Positions 11,301-23,188 of a DNA stretch of 64,000 bases are shown here, piece after piece (the first letter of the stretch is position 1; every line of letters starts with the position of its first letter). Below the pieces are notes generated by a model. The model was not told the DNA's origin. It was given only the letters and a program-made list of their open reading frames with translations, and did not search any database. Location: assembly GCF_003171515.1 (NCBI RefSeq), contig NC_089390.1, positions 1,240,001 through 1,304,000 on the forward strand. The letters run 5' to 3'. The position numbers and the translations under genes were made by a program. This DNA comes from Pyrenophora tritici-repentis. Lineage: Eukaryota > Ascomycota > Dothideomycetes > Pleosporales > Pleosporaceae.

Positions 11301-14300
11301 CTTTGGCTTCCTGTATGCTCGACTCGACTTCTTTGCGGGCTGTCTCTAGATTGGTCGCCGCAACCATACGCGAAGACGGCGTCATGGCCTTCTTAAGCTT
11401 CTCGTATTGTACGGTAACAAGCTTCTCGGCATCTGGGACTCCGAATGCATAATGGTTTGAATTCGGCATACCCTGCACAAGCGCAGCGATTTGTGGTAGG
11501 TTCTGTACGTGCGCTTCATGGAAGATGCTCAGCAGCGAGTTGCATTGCGTTCGAACAATCTGCAGCTTTGGCACGAGGTCCTCGTAGGCTGCAGGTCTCT
11601 CGCCTTCCACCATGGGCAATAGAGCTTGAACAAAAGACTCTGCCAACACATCCTTTGCGGCCAGATTCTTGCCAAACTCCTCAATAATGATACAAGCCGT
11701 CAACTGCGTCGAAGAATTTGTGGAAGATAGTGTTTTCAGGAGCCTTGGCTTGAATGCCTCAGCTCTTGACTCTTCAGGCCAAGCTCCCATTGCTTTGCCG
11801 AGAGCCTGTGCTGCAGAAGTCCTGGAGCGTATCATGACATCCGCCCCAATAAGTTCAAGGTCGCCAGAGATCATGTGTCCGTCGACATTGTGGGACTGGG
11901 TGGATGGTGTCGGTGTTGACATGTCATCCTTTCCGTGGCGAGACTTCTTTCTCCTCTTCTGGGCTGGTTCGTTGCCATCCGCAGGGCTTGATTTACGGTT
12001 CGGCTCGGTGCTTGGCGGTGGACCCATGGCCTGTCCCGAAGGCTTGATGAGTAGCGACATGTTGAGCGGGATTGGATGGCGAGAGACTCCAATGGGCGTA
12101 AGCGTGAGAGGAACAATGGAATCCAAGACAGGCTCCAAGAGAGCGGCTAGTCGGCTCCCCAAGCTCTCCACAACGGCATTCCAAAGCTGTATGGATAGCC
12201 TCAAGACGCCTTCGTTGCGCTCGAGAAGGATGTTCTGGAAGATGAGTTGCAATGCCTTGCTGTCTATCCAGCCTTCCGAAGTCTCGCTCTGAATGTTGAG
12301 AAACGTGATGAGCGCACGCAGTACCGCTGCACGAACACTTGTGATGGTATGTCGCAGGAACGGGAACAGCCTGGGAACCAGTTCGTGAAATGATTGTGCA
12401 GGGTCTTGCCGAGCATTGGCTTGCATTGCTTCCAGCACTTGAGGGAAGCCGCACAGCTTGGCCAGGAGGTCCATGATAAAGCCTGTACTAGCGCTCAAAT
12501 CATCCTGCAAACTAGAAAGACACGACCAGACCACGTTCATCAATCCTTCAAGTGCCTTGGGACGCATCTCAATGAACTCCTTGGCAACAGGGATCAGGGT
12601 TGCTGCACTTATCGCTCGGACATCGTCATCGCTGTTGCTCAGGCCGCTGATGACTGCAGCGAGTACTCCGTCCATCAATGTGCCGTCCTCGAGAAGTAGG
12701 TCGTTGCGTACAGCGACAAGGTATCGCAGACCAATCATGCCGCCTTGACACAGGGCCCACGGTGCGCTAAGCGGGCTGCTGTCCAAGGGAAGGTCGTGGT
12801 GCATAATCAAGCGATTGAGAACTTGGAATGTTGCAAGCACATTGTCGCGGGACATGAACTGTAACAGTGAGCCGAGCGCTTGTCCGGCAGTCTCGCGGAT
12901 AGGGGCGATAGCGCTGTCTCCGGTGAAATCTGCGAAGCGGTCGAGCATGAAGATGCAGATCATGCGACACGCCAAATCATTCAGCCACCGTTGATTGAGT
13001 TGATCGTTCTCAGTTCGACTGAGTCCCTTCCGTCTGCCAGCTCCGCCACCGTGAATGCGAAGGATTTCTCGGAGGCCCATGGCAGCACCATGGCGGACCT
13101 CCCAGGTGTAGTCGAAGAGCTCGACGGCGAGATAAGAGCAAACGCGTTCAAATGGCCACTCTAACCCTGCCTCCTCAGCCTCGGTCTGGAATGATGACTT
13201 CTCTGGTACCGGTGCGCCCTTGAACTCTTTTACGAACTTGGCATCGTCGTCCCCGCCATTGCGCTCCAGCGAGAAGTAGTCGTTGAGTCCATCGCCTTCG
13301 TCACCGTTTTCAGACTTCTCAAGCTTCAGAGCAATCGGATGTGGCCGTGCAGGGGTATCGCCTAGTTCTGATGTGGAGTCTTTCCGCGAAGTAGCGTTGA
13401 AGTCGACAACCTGAACTTTGTTGGCACCTCCAGCAGCGTTCTTTTTTGCCTTGCGCTTCAGGGCATTTTGCTGACGTTTGCTAAGTCCCGGGCCGCCATT
13501 AGGCGTGCCCAAAGGAGGTGATGACGCGGTGTTTGTGTTATCTGATCGCGGGAGGTTGGTGTCGATGCGATGTATGGCAGGTGTCTTGGGGCCGGGTGTT
13601 TGCGGCATGGCCTCTTGGGGCGGCGTAAGATCTTCGACCCATGCGCCTTCAAAGCCGAGGCGCTTCAGTAGGGTGCTCTTTTGATACTCCAGGCGCTCGG
13701 CAGGGTCCATGGCGGCCAGCTTGTAGTCGTGTTCCTTTGTGCCAAGGGAAGCTAGTACTTTGCCAAACTTCAGGATGGAAGGCAGGTCAAGCGTAGCAAG
13801 ATCAAGGCCCTGGGCCAGTGGCGGCAGGGGTGCGTCACCATTCTCTTCTTTCTTGACGGGACCACCATTGCTGTCCTCGGATTTGAGGTGGCCATTGGAC
13901 TCTGGTTCAGACTTTACGTCTTTGGTTGACTCATCTTGGTCATGGGCATTGGGGTCGAACTTGTCAGCGTTGGCGGCGATGCCTCCAATGGCCTTGGCGG
14001 CAGCGACCCTGGTTTCCCAGCTTTTTGATCGCAGGTAGGGGATGACTCTGGTGAGGAGATTGAATAGTTCGTCGGGATGTTGTTTTTGGACGTCGGCTAG
14101 CTGATCGGCTGCTGTGTTTCGGATCAATGCTGTGCTGCCTGTCTCGAGGAGCCTTGGCGCGGGTTAGCGAGCAGTGGACAAGGATAGGGAGAGCAAGGCA
14201 GATGGGCAAGCACGAGCATATGGCAGGAGGATATCCTACAATAGCTGTTGTACATGGCGCAGCGCAAGCGTTCACGGTCTGGGATGTATCCAGGTACTTA

Positions 14301-14384
14301 CGTTACGAGACGGTCCAATCTGGTGGCACTATCAGAGCGTTAGCGTGACATGCATGCAGCGATGCGACATGCGACAAACCTCAT
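8315..14384 (-). CDS. MOT1: TATA-binding-protein-associated ATPase Mot1 (Snf2 family)
   Basis: Four coding exons: 14384-14380, 14328-14302, 14152-8699 and 8636-8315, giving 1,935 residues, close to yeast Mot1 (~1,870). The N-terminus MSATRLDRLVTLLETGS is rebuilt by splicing and matches the family; introns have GCTAAC branch points. The N-terminal two thirds are HEAT-type helical repeats that grip TBP. The Snf2 ATPase follows: Walker A DDMGLGKT (~residue 1358), DEGH box (~1468) and the C-terminal helicase motif HRIGQ (~1800). Mot1 uses ATP to strip TBP from DNA and so redistributes it among promoters. The first coding exon is only 5 nt (ATGAG) and the second 27 nt, so simple gene finders would miss the true start. 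Confidence 0.95.
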
Positions 14385-16237
14385 GTTTGCGTGGCCGAGC
14401 AGACGGGCAGTCTGACAAGTAGAAGGCAACCACTTGAATTATCAACTACTGGGCGCCCGCAGGCGTGGCCATTGAAGCACTGGTGCGGCAAATTGCTCCC
14501 GTCAGGCTTTACAGTCAGTGCTATGGGTGTTGGTCACGTGATGGGTGGTAACTCGATGCGGTGCCGGGAGCGCGTCGGAGAAGGTGGGCTGCGGGCCTAT
14601 CTAAGAGAATTAACAGGTCATTAAGTAGGCTGGATCTCCACCAGGAACGGGCTAGCGTCATGGTCCGTGCGTGCCGTTTCAGGGAGTGGAGGGAAATTTT
14701 TGCAACCACAACGGCGCCGGCATGAATGACGACGTCTAAGATAATCTCGAGCCTCGCGCCCTTGAACCTCTCCTACGCACATGCACTGCGCAGCCGTGTG
14801 TGCCATGGTGCGTCTTGTTGTGGCCTGCTGCGCCGGTTGCGACTTCCTTTGACAAAGTGGCCTCTGCTTTGCACTAGCCGCTTCCATCACCGCCTCAGCA
14901 TGCGCACCAACGCGCGCCTGCTCAAGACCACGGCGTAAACCATGAGCGCATCCCTCCAACGCCCAGTTTCCCATTTCCCATCACCCACTTGTACTGCCCT
15001 TCATCATCTGCTCCACCCATGCATCATATCGTGACCGCCGCGCACCCTTGCACGCGTCACTCCTTATCACCAGCCTACCAACTTCTGACAGGCAGCCATA
15101 CATGTGCCCTCGGTGCCATGGTGGCTTGCAAGGCTGCCGACCGGTAAGCCTTTGATCCCTTCTCGGCCACCGTACACCACCTATTATCTGTGCGCGTCTT
15201 TTGCTTTCTCCAACGGCTACCTAACGCGCATCTTGATATTACTGTCATACTCACAATACGCCGGATGCACCGGACGGACCCCCGCCTTGTGAGAGCGCGT
15301 CGTGGACAACCTCTCTCGCTTGGCCACTGATCTGCGTGCGGCCGCTGCGGCGCTGCAGCTAGCGCATACCTGCATCGAGATACATATGGGTGTATCCTAC
15401 TCTACTGTATGTAGACTGTGTTCCCTCTCTCCATCTTCTCTTCTGCTCACTTTTGTCGCGCCCCTTCCCCGCTGTCCTTGCATTTGCATCAACCAATACC
15501 GGAGCCGATTTCGGCATGCCAACGCATCTCCCTGCTTTGCCTTTGTGCCATTGGTTCCAGCCCTGGGGCTGAAGACAGCGGTCCGGGAAACGTCCGTGCC
15601 TGAACCATCTGCTCAACCATGGTCAACCCGCACCCTCTAGCGCGGGAGGCATGGACCGCCTTTTCCACCGTCGTCTAGCCGTCTTCGAAGATTACACGAC
15701 AAGCATACGAGAGTCATTTGAATGGGCGTGCTACAGTATGATTTTATTGCCACACGTCTCTATAGCTACTTGAAATAGTCTTTCCTCCAATCACTGCCGT
15801 GTATAACCGTTGCTGCAAAAAAGCCTCTTGGTGTTTTGTGGTCCTGTTGAGCTTTTTAAACCATAGTTGACTTTCGGGCCGTCACCGTCACTCGTTGCCC
15901 TGAAATCACACCTGCATATTTGCTTCATCTTACGATCCTCGTGCAATGCAGTTCAAAACATTCAAGGTTCATTGTATTATCATGTACAATTATCGCATGT
16001 CATTATCGAGCAATGACTCCATTTTCCGGTATACAGACTCAAATGTCTCTCTGCACACCCAAAAGACCACGCGCTCTCTCTCTCGTAAACAAGGATGAGC
16101 CTTCTACTCGTCTATATCGGCCATTTACATCCAGACGGCGTTATTGTCCAAGACAAAACCCCATGATGTGCACCCCAGAGCCCATATTTTCCAGAGAGAT
16201 GTAAGCAAACCAACCCAAACGACATCTGGAGTATCCT
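14385..16237. other. Intergenic, ~1.9 kb
   Basis: This is the upstream region of MOT1 on the left and the 3' flank of the acidic-protein gene on the right. Open frames such as 15302-15640 are low-complexity translations of pyrimidine-rich DNA. No gene, RNA or repeat is supported. Confidence 0.45.
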
Positions 16238-17356
16238 CTACTCGGTGTGCAATTGTTGATTGAGTTCCTCCATCCGCATCAGTGCGGCGGCCACAGCATC
16301 TGCATCGTATGGTTCGCTAGCTAGGAGACGGTGCAGGTTGACTTCAGCGCGTGCGATGTGCATGGTGAGGCTGTTCTGAGCAGGTTCTGCGCCCTCATGC
16401 TCTTCTCCATCATCTTCCTCTTCCTCGTCCTCATCTTCCTCTTCATAGCCCTCTGCGTTTATCTCGTCCATCTCTTCCAGCATTTCTTGAATATTGCCGC
16501 CCATCAGTCTAGCATCGTTGGCTGTGCGAGCAGGACCATGAGGATCGGGCAAATCAGCAAAGCGATGGACACGTGACATCAGCTCAATCACCGCTGCATT
16601 GCCTTGAAGCACCCCGGTAGAAGCACGACCAGCAGGCGGGCCTCTCTGGATGATCTCGTTGGTCGAAATGGACTGTCGCCAGTACAACATATCCTTGTCT
16701 GAACCCCGAAGGTTGGTAACCTGATTAACAACGTAGAGGTTGATGAAGCCATTCTTTATGTCCGCATACGTGTCGAAGGTCTGTGAGCGCATGTAGTAGC
16801 ATAGCCGTAGAGCGTCTCGGGCTCGGGGGTGCTTGTTGGGTGAAATGTTCTCCGTCCATTTGTAGGCTTGTCTAGCACTGAGAGCGTCGGCGGCTTTTGT
16901 ACCTAGATACCTGAGCAGTTCCTGCTGTACTTTTAGATAGGCCAGGGTATCATCGGTGCCTTCTGCTCCATTGGCTTCCTCGTATGTGGTCTTGGGCAAC
17001 GCGAATAGGACTGTGGTGATGGGCTTCTTAGGCTCCTGCTTTTCTGCTGCTGCAGTGGCTATCGGGTTGGCTGTCGTGGCTGGGATCTGAGGTACCATGG
17101 TGCGCTGTCGCATCTCTCCGAAGATGGTAGGATAGAGTCCTTGGTTTCTCGGGTTAGCCCGGCTACCACGACCTGTATGCACAGACGGAACCCGGCCCAG
17201 AGTTCTACTGAGCGTATCAAGCATCTGAGGAGATGTCGCTAACGAACCAAGAGAGCTAGCTCTTAGAGGAGACTCGTTTGAGAAGCGGCGCGCGTGACTC
17301 CTCATATGCGCCCTTTGCAAACTTTCTTGGAGTGATTGGTCTGAACTGTAAGACAT
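16238..17356 (-). CDS. Uncharacterised protein with C-terminal acidic stretch
   Basis: An intact single exon of 372 residues starting at the ATG at 17356. Residues 1-~110 are Ser/Arg/Pro-rich and probably disordered. A central, more globular part (~110-270) contains motifs such as QQELLRYLGTKAADALSARQ and ARDALRLCYYMRSQTFDTYAD. A strongly acidic run of Glu/Asp sits near residues 310-330, followed by a short helical C-terminus (HLLASEP…AAALMRMEELNQQL). No signal peptide or membrane segment is visible. I do not recognise the family. Codon use and length argue that it is a real gene. Confidence 0.7.
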   Translation of the reverse strand: MSYSSDQSLQESLQRAHMRSHARRFSNESPLRASSLGSLATSPQMLDTLSRTLGRVPSVHTGRGSRANPRNQGLYPTIFGEMRQRTMVPQIPATTANPIATAAAEKQEPKKPITTVLFALPKTTYEEANGAEGTDDTLAYLKVQQELLRYLGTKAADALSARQAYKWTENISPNKHPRARDALRLCYYMRSQTFDTYADIKNGFINLYVVNQVTNLRGSDKDMLYWRQSISTNEIIQRGPPAGRASTGVLQGNAAVIELMSRVHRFADLPDPHGPARTANDARLMGGNIQEMLEEMDEINAEGYEEEDEDEEEEDDGEEHEGAEPAQNSLTMHIARAEVNLHRLLASEPYDADAVAAALMRMEELNQQLHTE

Positions 17357-19059
17357 CTCAAGCGGTGACGATAAGTCTGTTGGCAGTTATGAGGTTCCTT
17401 TCGATGGAAGTGACAGACTCTGTTGGTCGCAGAAGAATATGAGTATAGTGAAGGGAGTTGGGTGGGGAAGATCCAAGACTGTGCGTAGAAGAATATTAAG
17501 GGCTCGACCGCTCGACCCTGGCTTGACTGATTGGTGGAAGTAGCGCCAAGGAGCTCGCGATAGGCGAGCAGTGCAAGATCGGTCATCAACGGTGAATGAG
17601 GAACGGGGAACGTACGAGTCGTCCTCACCAAGGCAACCGCGACGGATTCGGGAGTACCCGTGCAAATGGAGAGCTGCATGAGAACGTGGACCCTCCCTGC
17701 AGCACATCGGCAGCAAATATACTGAACAAACGCAAATCAATCGCAAGGAAAGTGGAGCGATCGGATTATGGCCAGAATTTCCTTATTTGATAGGGTAGTG
17801 GTGCAGGGCGTGTTTGCTACCAACAGTGCTTAAGTGTCACAGTTGGCACAAGAAACGAGAGAAGCACAGCCAGTAAATATAAGCCTATGAGGCTTGATAG
17901 ATTAGAGATGAAAAAGAAAGAACAAATATAGTACGTCTCACGGGTTCCGTTTATCTACCAAAACTTTCTCGCCTGGATCTTTGCGTTGTACGGGTACTGA
18001 CCTGAGATTACAAACGCTAAATCGTCACCCACTGGTTGAGATGAGCGTTTGAACTCAAATATATGGATAGGAACATGTAGTGTGATAGACGCATTGTCAG
18101 TGGCGGAAGACAGGAGAAAAGTATAAATACGATACGTTCGAAACGGCCGCAAAAGATGACCGGCGAGCAATATAGTACTGAAAATACTTTATCCTAAGGA
18201 GTATCAATACAAAATGTATCATATTCAGCTCTGCGCGGCGTGTAAGGTGTCTCGTGGCCTGCTTGCGTTACTTCGGAAGGAGCAGTTGCAACACGATGTT
18301 AGATCACATTTGGTTACTTATATTTTTACCTTGAATAAGACAACTAGGAGGCAAGTCATGAATGGGTATTTGACTTAATCTAGCTATTTCTGCGATTGTC
18401 CTCGAGAGGTATCGTGAGGCATGATCTACGACTGACTTCTAGCGTGAACGAGGTGCTGCCTGCGCTAACCAGGATCTCGTCTAAGGTTACTTTGCATACG
18501 CCACTTGACAAGGTCTTTCCTCTCGTCTACAACTTCCCTTCTCATCCTTAACTCATAGTTGAAATGTGGTGTCAGGTTTACCTGTCATGTCTCCGACTTC
18601 CTCCGACTTCCTCCGACCTCAGACGTCTCTGCGACCTACCGATCTCTCCGACATGTACGGCGACCTAGTCTTCTTGGCTATACACTTGGTGCTGAGTGGT
18701 TGTCGCCATGATAAATATGATGCGCAAGTTCCACGCGGGACGATCACTCGCTCTCGATCTTTGGTTGCGATGACGTATGACCCACCCCTCTACGCCCCAA
18801 CCCCTGCCCACATCCCGCCCCAACGGGCCACAAACTTGTAACGAGCATGGCGCAAGTAATCGGATATGAGATCACCGCTGGCGCACATGGCGTATACATT
18901 AAGAGTGTTTGTATATAAGAGTGGCTGCCTGTTAAGGGTATTGTTCTGCAAACATAGCCATATATAATCCTTTTCCAATAATTGAGACTTTAGTCCTCCT
19001 ACTACAGCAAACACGATTACATACTGCTTTGAATAAAACACAAATCTCAAGACGCCAAG
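17357..19059. other. Intergenic, ~1.7 kb, divergent promoters
   Basis: This lies between divergently transcribed genes and so holds both promoters. A 10-bp unit CTCCGACTTC is repeated two and a half to three times at 18591-18620. No further gene was recognised. Confidence 0.5.
18591..18620. repeat. Three tandem 10-bp units
   Basis: CTCCGACTTC occurs twice exactly and a third time with one change (CTCCGACCTC). It is upstream of the gene at 19060 and may be a chance repeat or a protein-binding array. Confidence 0.6.
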
Positions 19060-19629
19060 ATGACGGACCAGGGCAAACAACAGTCCAAGACGTACAAGCA
19101 GCAAGCAGGAGAGTACTACAACCAAAAGTACGAAACATGGATGCCGTGGATCGAGGACCAGTACCTCAAGTGGTTTACCAAAGATAACAAAGCATCCTAT
19201 GCTACCAAGCGTCAGTATTTCCTAACCACCCTTCTTCCGACATATCTAGTCCGTCGTCTTTCTACTCACCAGCCCCCAACTGACTCTTGGACAGAGAACC
19301 TCGACAAAACCAAAGTCACAGGCGTAGACCAAGTCGATAACCTCCAGGATGGCGTGAACAATCTTGTTGGCGGTCAAGTAGGAAAAGGCGGTCTCGCCCA
19401 ACCTATTGGCGATGCAGTCTCAAAGGAGGGCATCAACCGTGCTGAACGCGGTGGCAAGGATGAACAAGGAAGGCCGATTGAAGGTCAGGGACCGTTTGGA
19501 GGTTACGGACAGAGCGCTGCAGACGGTGTCAAAGGTGGCGCTAGTAGCGTTACTGAGGGAGCGAAAAGTGCTGGCGGATGGGCTGGGGGTATGCTTGGTG
19601 GAGGAAAGAAAGAGGAGCAGAAGAAATAG
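19060..19629 (+). CDS. Small conserved-looking hydrophilic protein, function unknown
   Basis: Two exons (19060-19210 and 19295-19629) with an 84-nt intron (GTCAGT donor, CTGAC branch, ACAG acceptor) give 161 residues. The unspliced frame is also open, but the intron segment reads as a foreign hydrophobic insert between SYATK and NLDKTKVTG, so splicing is preferred. The N-terminal ~50 residues are aromatic-rich (YYNQKYETWMPWIEDQYLKWF). The rest is rich in Gly, Asp, Gln and Lys, with repeats like GGQVGKGG and GGYGQSAADGVKGGASS. The composition recalls late-embryogenesis-type or stress hydrophilins, but I cannot assign a family. No signal peptide or membrane segment is seen. Confidence 0.7.
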   Translation: MTDQGKQQSKTYKQQAGEYYNQKYETWMPWIEDQYLKWFTKDNKASYATKRQYFLTTLLPTYLVRRLSTHQPPTDSWTENLDKTKVTGVDQVDNLQDGVNNLVGGQVGKGGLAQPIGDAVSKEGINRAERGGKDEQGRPIEGQGPFGGYGQSAADGVKGGASSVTEGAKSAGGWAGGMLGGGKKEEQKK

Positions 19630-19925
19630 AGGCGAGGGGATAGCGGTGACGGCAATGATATGATACCACATTTTCGCTTTGATTTCAGCGTCGTCGCTCT
19701 AAATTGTACCATGATTTAAGTTTACGGTATTCTTAGGTTTATGCGACTCATGTTACTACTGGTTCACGCTTTTACATAATTGTCCATGCTGGGAAGGGAG
19801 ACCTTTGACGCTAACGTACATAAGTTACCCCTCACACGTCCCATCCAGGGCTTGCATAAACAATGCACTAGAAGACATAATCACAATCACTATTGCAACT
19901 CAAACATCCACATCTGAATTACCAT

Positions 19926-20786
19926 CAACGCAGCTTCCACCGAAAAGTCCCTAACACCAGCGCAACTCGCGCAACGAGCAAAAAAGCGCGAAAAAGCCCA
20001 CGCCCGCCGAAAAGAGAAGAAGCTCGAGCAAAGCTCGGGATTTGGAAGCTGGGAGTATGCCCCTGATAAGAGATATTCTAACATTGAATACAAACTACCT
20101 GGATTTGCGGCTGCTCAGCGTCTGTACATTGGATCGACCCAGAAGTAGGAGGCCGTCGATTTCAGTACATGTAAAGATATAAAGGTGGTGGAGTTTGGCT
20201 GCGACTTTGATGTGAAGGAATGAGTCCCCGCTCTCACTATCAGACACAGTTTCCGGAAGAAATAATGTATTAACAGGACAATAGTGAGCACCTCGACGCC
20301 CTAGCAGACGCCCCAGAGGAGTTCCGCATGGGCCTCCTCGCAATTTACGCCGGCGAACCTCAAGCATCCATTCGCCTCAGTTTGACCGACCAGACTCTCC
20401 GTGAAATCGCGGACAAAGCTGCGTTCCCAAACCTGGAGCATATTCATCTGCTTGGGTGTGACGATGCTCTTACCAACGGCTTAATGGGCATCATGATGAA
20501 ATGCCGCAAGATTCAATCCATTGTAGCAACAACGCACATCCACGGGCATTATTTGAGCAACATGCTGATTCTAAAGATGCTGTCCTAGGGAGTGATGCCC
20601 ACGACGCTTCGTTATTTCGAGATTGTAGGGTTTTTCTTGGATGACACACTTTTGGGGAACAACATGATTGGCGCACCTTCGAACATGATCCCGGGCTTGG
20701 AGATGGTTGTCGAACCAGCTGGACATAAGGGTAAGATTTACAGGAAGCGGCAGTGGGGATACACGGAGCCGCTTATGAAAGTCTGA
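19926..20786 (+). pseudogene. Broken leucine-rich-repeat (F-box/LRR-like) gene
   Basis: A coding frame runs from ~19926 to 20786 if one 65-nt intron (20212-20276, GTGAAG donor, TTAACAG acceptor) is removed. It is stopped by TAG at 20146-20148 and again by TAG at 20586-20588, with the same reading frame sensible on both sides of each stop. The first part is basic (RAKKREKAHARRKEKK). The later part has a cysteine-containing LRR pattern (LTDQTLREIADKAAFPNLEHIHLLGC). No ATG is visible in frame at the 5' end, where a TGA lies just upstream, so a first exon is lost or unrecognised. Both stops are what CAG to TAG changes would give. Stop codons removed by unusual splicing are a less likely alternative. 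Confidence 0.6.
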
Positions 20787-20941
20787 GGTCCATGTCTAGT
20801 TCTCGGATCGATGCTTATTTTGTTAAACTTTGCTGCATCTAGCTTAGAGTGAAGAACATGGAGCTGCGTGTCATGCATGTTTGATAGTAGAATATGTAAG
20901 ACAGGACAAGATTCTTCCGTGAAAGTGTCCAAATCACACCA

Positions 20942-21481
20942 TTACGACACAACATGCGCATCAACATCTACCACCGTGCCCTCGCCCTCCTCCACGCTAA
21001 ACAACTTCAGACAACTCCCCCTCTTGAACATCCTCGCACAATCTACCGCATTCGGCTGTCCCTTCTCCACATCCGCCCCTCCCTCATATAGCGCCCTAAC
21101 AACATCATCGTACCCTTTGAACACGGCTCCTGCAATTGGGCTCTGACCCCTCCCATTCAGCACATTCGCGTCTGCGCCGTTGTCCAACAGCATCTTCACT
21201 GTCTCTGCGTGGCCGTGGTACGAGGCCAGCATGAGCAGCGTGTCACCAGATGCGTTGGTCAGGTTCCTGGGGATCCCTGCAGAGACGTATTGCGAGAGGG
21301 TCGAGGCATCACCGCTGCGAGCGAGGTCGAAGAGGCGTGCTGCTAGATCGAGAGCTGCGGGTGGGAGATCCGATGTAGATTTAGCGTCGGGAGGTGCTTG
21401 TACGGCACCGTCGCCGTCGGTTGCACCGGTGCCTACGGCTTGGGCGGCTTGTTGGCCGTATGTTTCTTCGTAAGTTGGCAT
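20942..21481 (-). CDS. Ankyrin-repeat protein
   Basis: A single exon of 179 residues from the ATG at 21481 (MPTYEETYG); the frame is open 19 codons further up but without better context. After an acidic/Gln-Ala-rich N-terminus (~1-45), three ankyrin repeats are visible: LFDLARSGDASTLSQYVSAG, then GDTLLMLASYHGHAETVKMLLDNGADANVLN, then GQSPIAGAVFKGYDDVVRALYEGGADV. A final partial repeat ends with CLKLFSVEEGEG. Such short stand-alone ankyrin proteins bind other proteins; the partner cannot be told from sequence. Its stop lies about 155 bp beyond the broken LRR gene, which is convergent with it. Confidence 0.85.
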   Translation of the reverse strand: MPTYEETYGQQAAQAVGTGATDGDGAVQAPPDAKSTSDLPPAALDLAARLFDLARSGDASTLSQYVSAGIPRNLTNASGDTLLMLASYHGHAETVKMLLDNGADANVLNGRGQSPIAGAVFKGYDDVVRALYEGGADVEKGQPNAVDCARMFKRGSCLKLFSVEEGEGTVVDVDAHVVS

Positions 21482-22133
21482 GTTGCCGCTATGTAAGGTA
21501 TACTTGGCTGTACTATGACCTTGTGTTAATATGGACAATAGGAGAGTTGTGTGACTACAAAGGAGCTCTTACATAGTCCTATCCTCTGTTGATTTATTGC
21601 AATAGATACGCGTGGAAGACAATGCTGTGAAATACCTTCAGCCAAAACCTTGCTTTTGTGTAGAATGAAGAACTAAAGTGTGCAATTCAGTGAATCCAAA
21701 CGTCAGGTGAGATTTGAGTGGCATGTCGAGGTTCTTGAACGCAGAACTGCTGTGTGAGTAACAGGCTGTTTTCTCAATCATCAATGACGAAATCGATGCC
21801 GGCAGCTTTCCGACCGGAACGGAAAACGCGCGACGCGACTTAACTTAGCGCATCATCTCAGAGAGCGAGAGAACCGTCGCGACGCTTCTGCTTGACATGA
21901 TCCTATTAGCTCAATATTCAAAGGCACAAAACACTACCGTGTTTATTGCATGAATTGGCTTACTTGTTGTAGTCGGTAGAGGCGCAAGTGAAGGCACGAC
22001 CTTTGCTTGGCACTTGAAGTGGTCGCGACTGGCCAGTGCCAAACCACTGCCCGCATCTACCTCATCTGCACCACAACCACCCTCTGTTACTGAGCATCAG
22101 GATCTCAGCTATCGCTCGCAAACACCAGCGAGA
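21482..22133. other. Divergent intergenic region
   Basis: It separates the minus-strand ankyrin gene from plus-strand TAF11 and must carry both promoters. The TAF11 frame stays open upstream of its ATG to about 22014, but only from a TTG codon, so I treat that as leader. Nothing else was recognised. Confidence 0.5.
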
Positions 22134-23188
22134 ATGGCCTCACCAACTAACCTCAACATCCCCCGGAAACGGGGCTCCATCTCGTCGCAGTCAGGAATCG
22201 CGAAGAAGCGCAAGCCGTCTAATCTACGCAATGCATTTTCTCCAGACGCCGAATCTGCCGGTGGTTCGCCACGCCAATACTCTCGCTCGCCATCCGTCGA
22301 AAGCAACATCACGACCTCCGTAATTAACGGTGTAGGAGGAAAGAAGCGGCGCAAGAAGGGCGGTGATGGCGGCAGCGTGGCAGGTTCAAGCGTAAGAGGA
22401 GGCAAAGGCGGCGACAAAGGCGAAGATGAAGATGGAGAAGCAGTCGAGGAACCAGAAGACGACGAGGACGATGAAGGTGAAGAAATGGGCATGGAGATTG
22501 AAGGAGGCATGAGTGTCGAGGCCCGTCGCAAACAAGAGAAGGAATACGAGCGGTACGTCCAGTTCGATTACACCCAAAGACCAACCAACTAATGACTGAA
22601 ATATACAGCATGCTAGAAGACTTCATGACGCCTGCGCAAATGGACCGCTACGCAACTTACCGCCGCATCCGTCTCAAGCGCGAAACCGTCCGTAAACTCG
22701 TCAACCAAACCCTCTCGCAATCCGTACCCCAGCCCATCATCATCGCCGTAACATCCTACTCCAAAACCTTCATCGGCGAACTCATTGACCGCGCCCTTAC
22801 CGTTCGCGACGAGTGGTCCGCCGTCCGCACACACCTGCCTAATCCAAACCTCCCGCCCCAGATCCTTAGCCAGAGTTTGGGAAGGCCAAGCGCGCATATC
22901 AAGGATGAGCGGAATAAACCTACTAATTCAGACATTACAGGCGCGGGTTGGTATCCGAATCAGGTCGATCGGAGTGAAGGTATCTGGAAAGAAGTGGAAA
23001 AGGACGCAAGCCTGCAGGAGAGGTTGAAGGCGTGTGATAAGGGGCCGCTGACACCTGCGCATCTCAGGGAGGCCTTGAGGCGATACAAGCGGGATCGCGA
23101 CGGTGGAGGTGCTGGCTTCGCAGGCATGAGCTTAGAGGGAGTGGAGAGGACTATGGGCAGGACTGGTGGCAAGCGGCTGTTCAAGTGA
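22134..23188 (+). CDS. TAF11: TFIID subunit 11 (TAF11/TAFII28-like)
   Basis: Two exons (22134-22552, 22609-23188) with a 56-nt intron (GTACGT donor, TACAG acceptor) give 332 residues. The N-terminal ~125 residues are basic and then very acidic (EEPEDDEDDEGEE). The histone-fold domain begins just before the splice junction (ARRKQEKEYERMLEDFMTPAQMDRYATYRR) and continues through VRKLVNQTLSQSVPQPIIIAVTSYSKTFIGELIDRAL, the conserved TAFII28 region. TAF11 pairs with TAF13 in TFIID and contacts TBP. The C-terminal part (GPLTPAHLREALRRYKRD) is also typical of fungal TAF11. The start is the ATG in good context (GCGAGAATGGCC). Confidence 0.93.
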
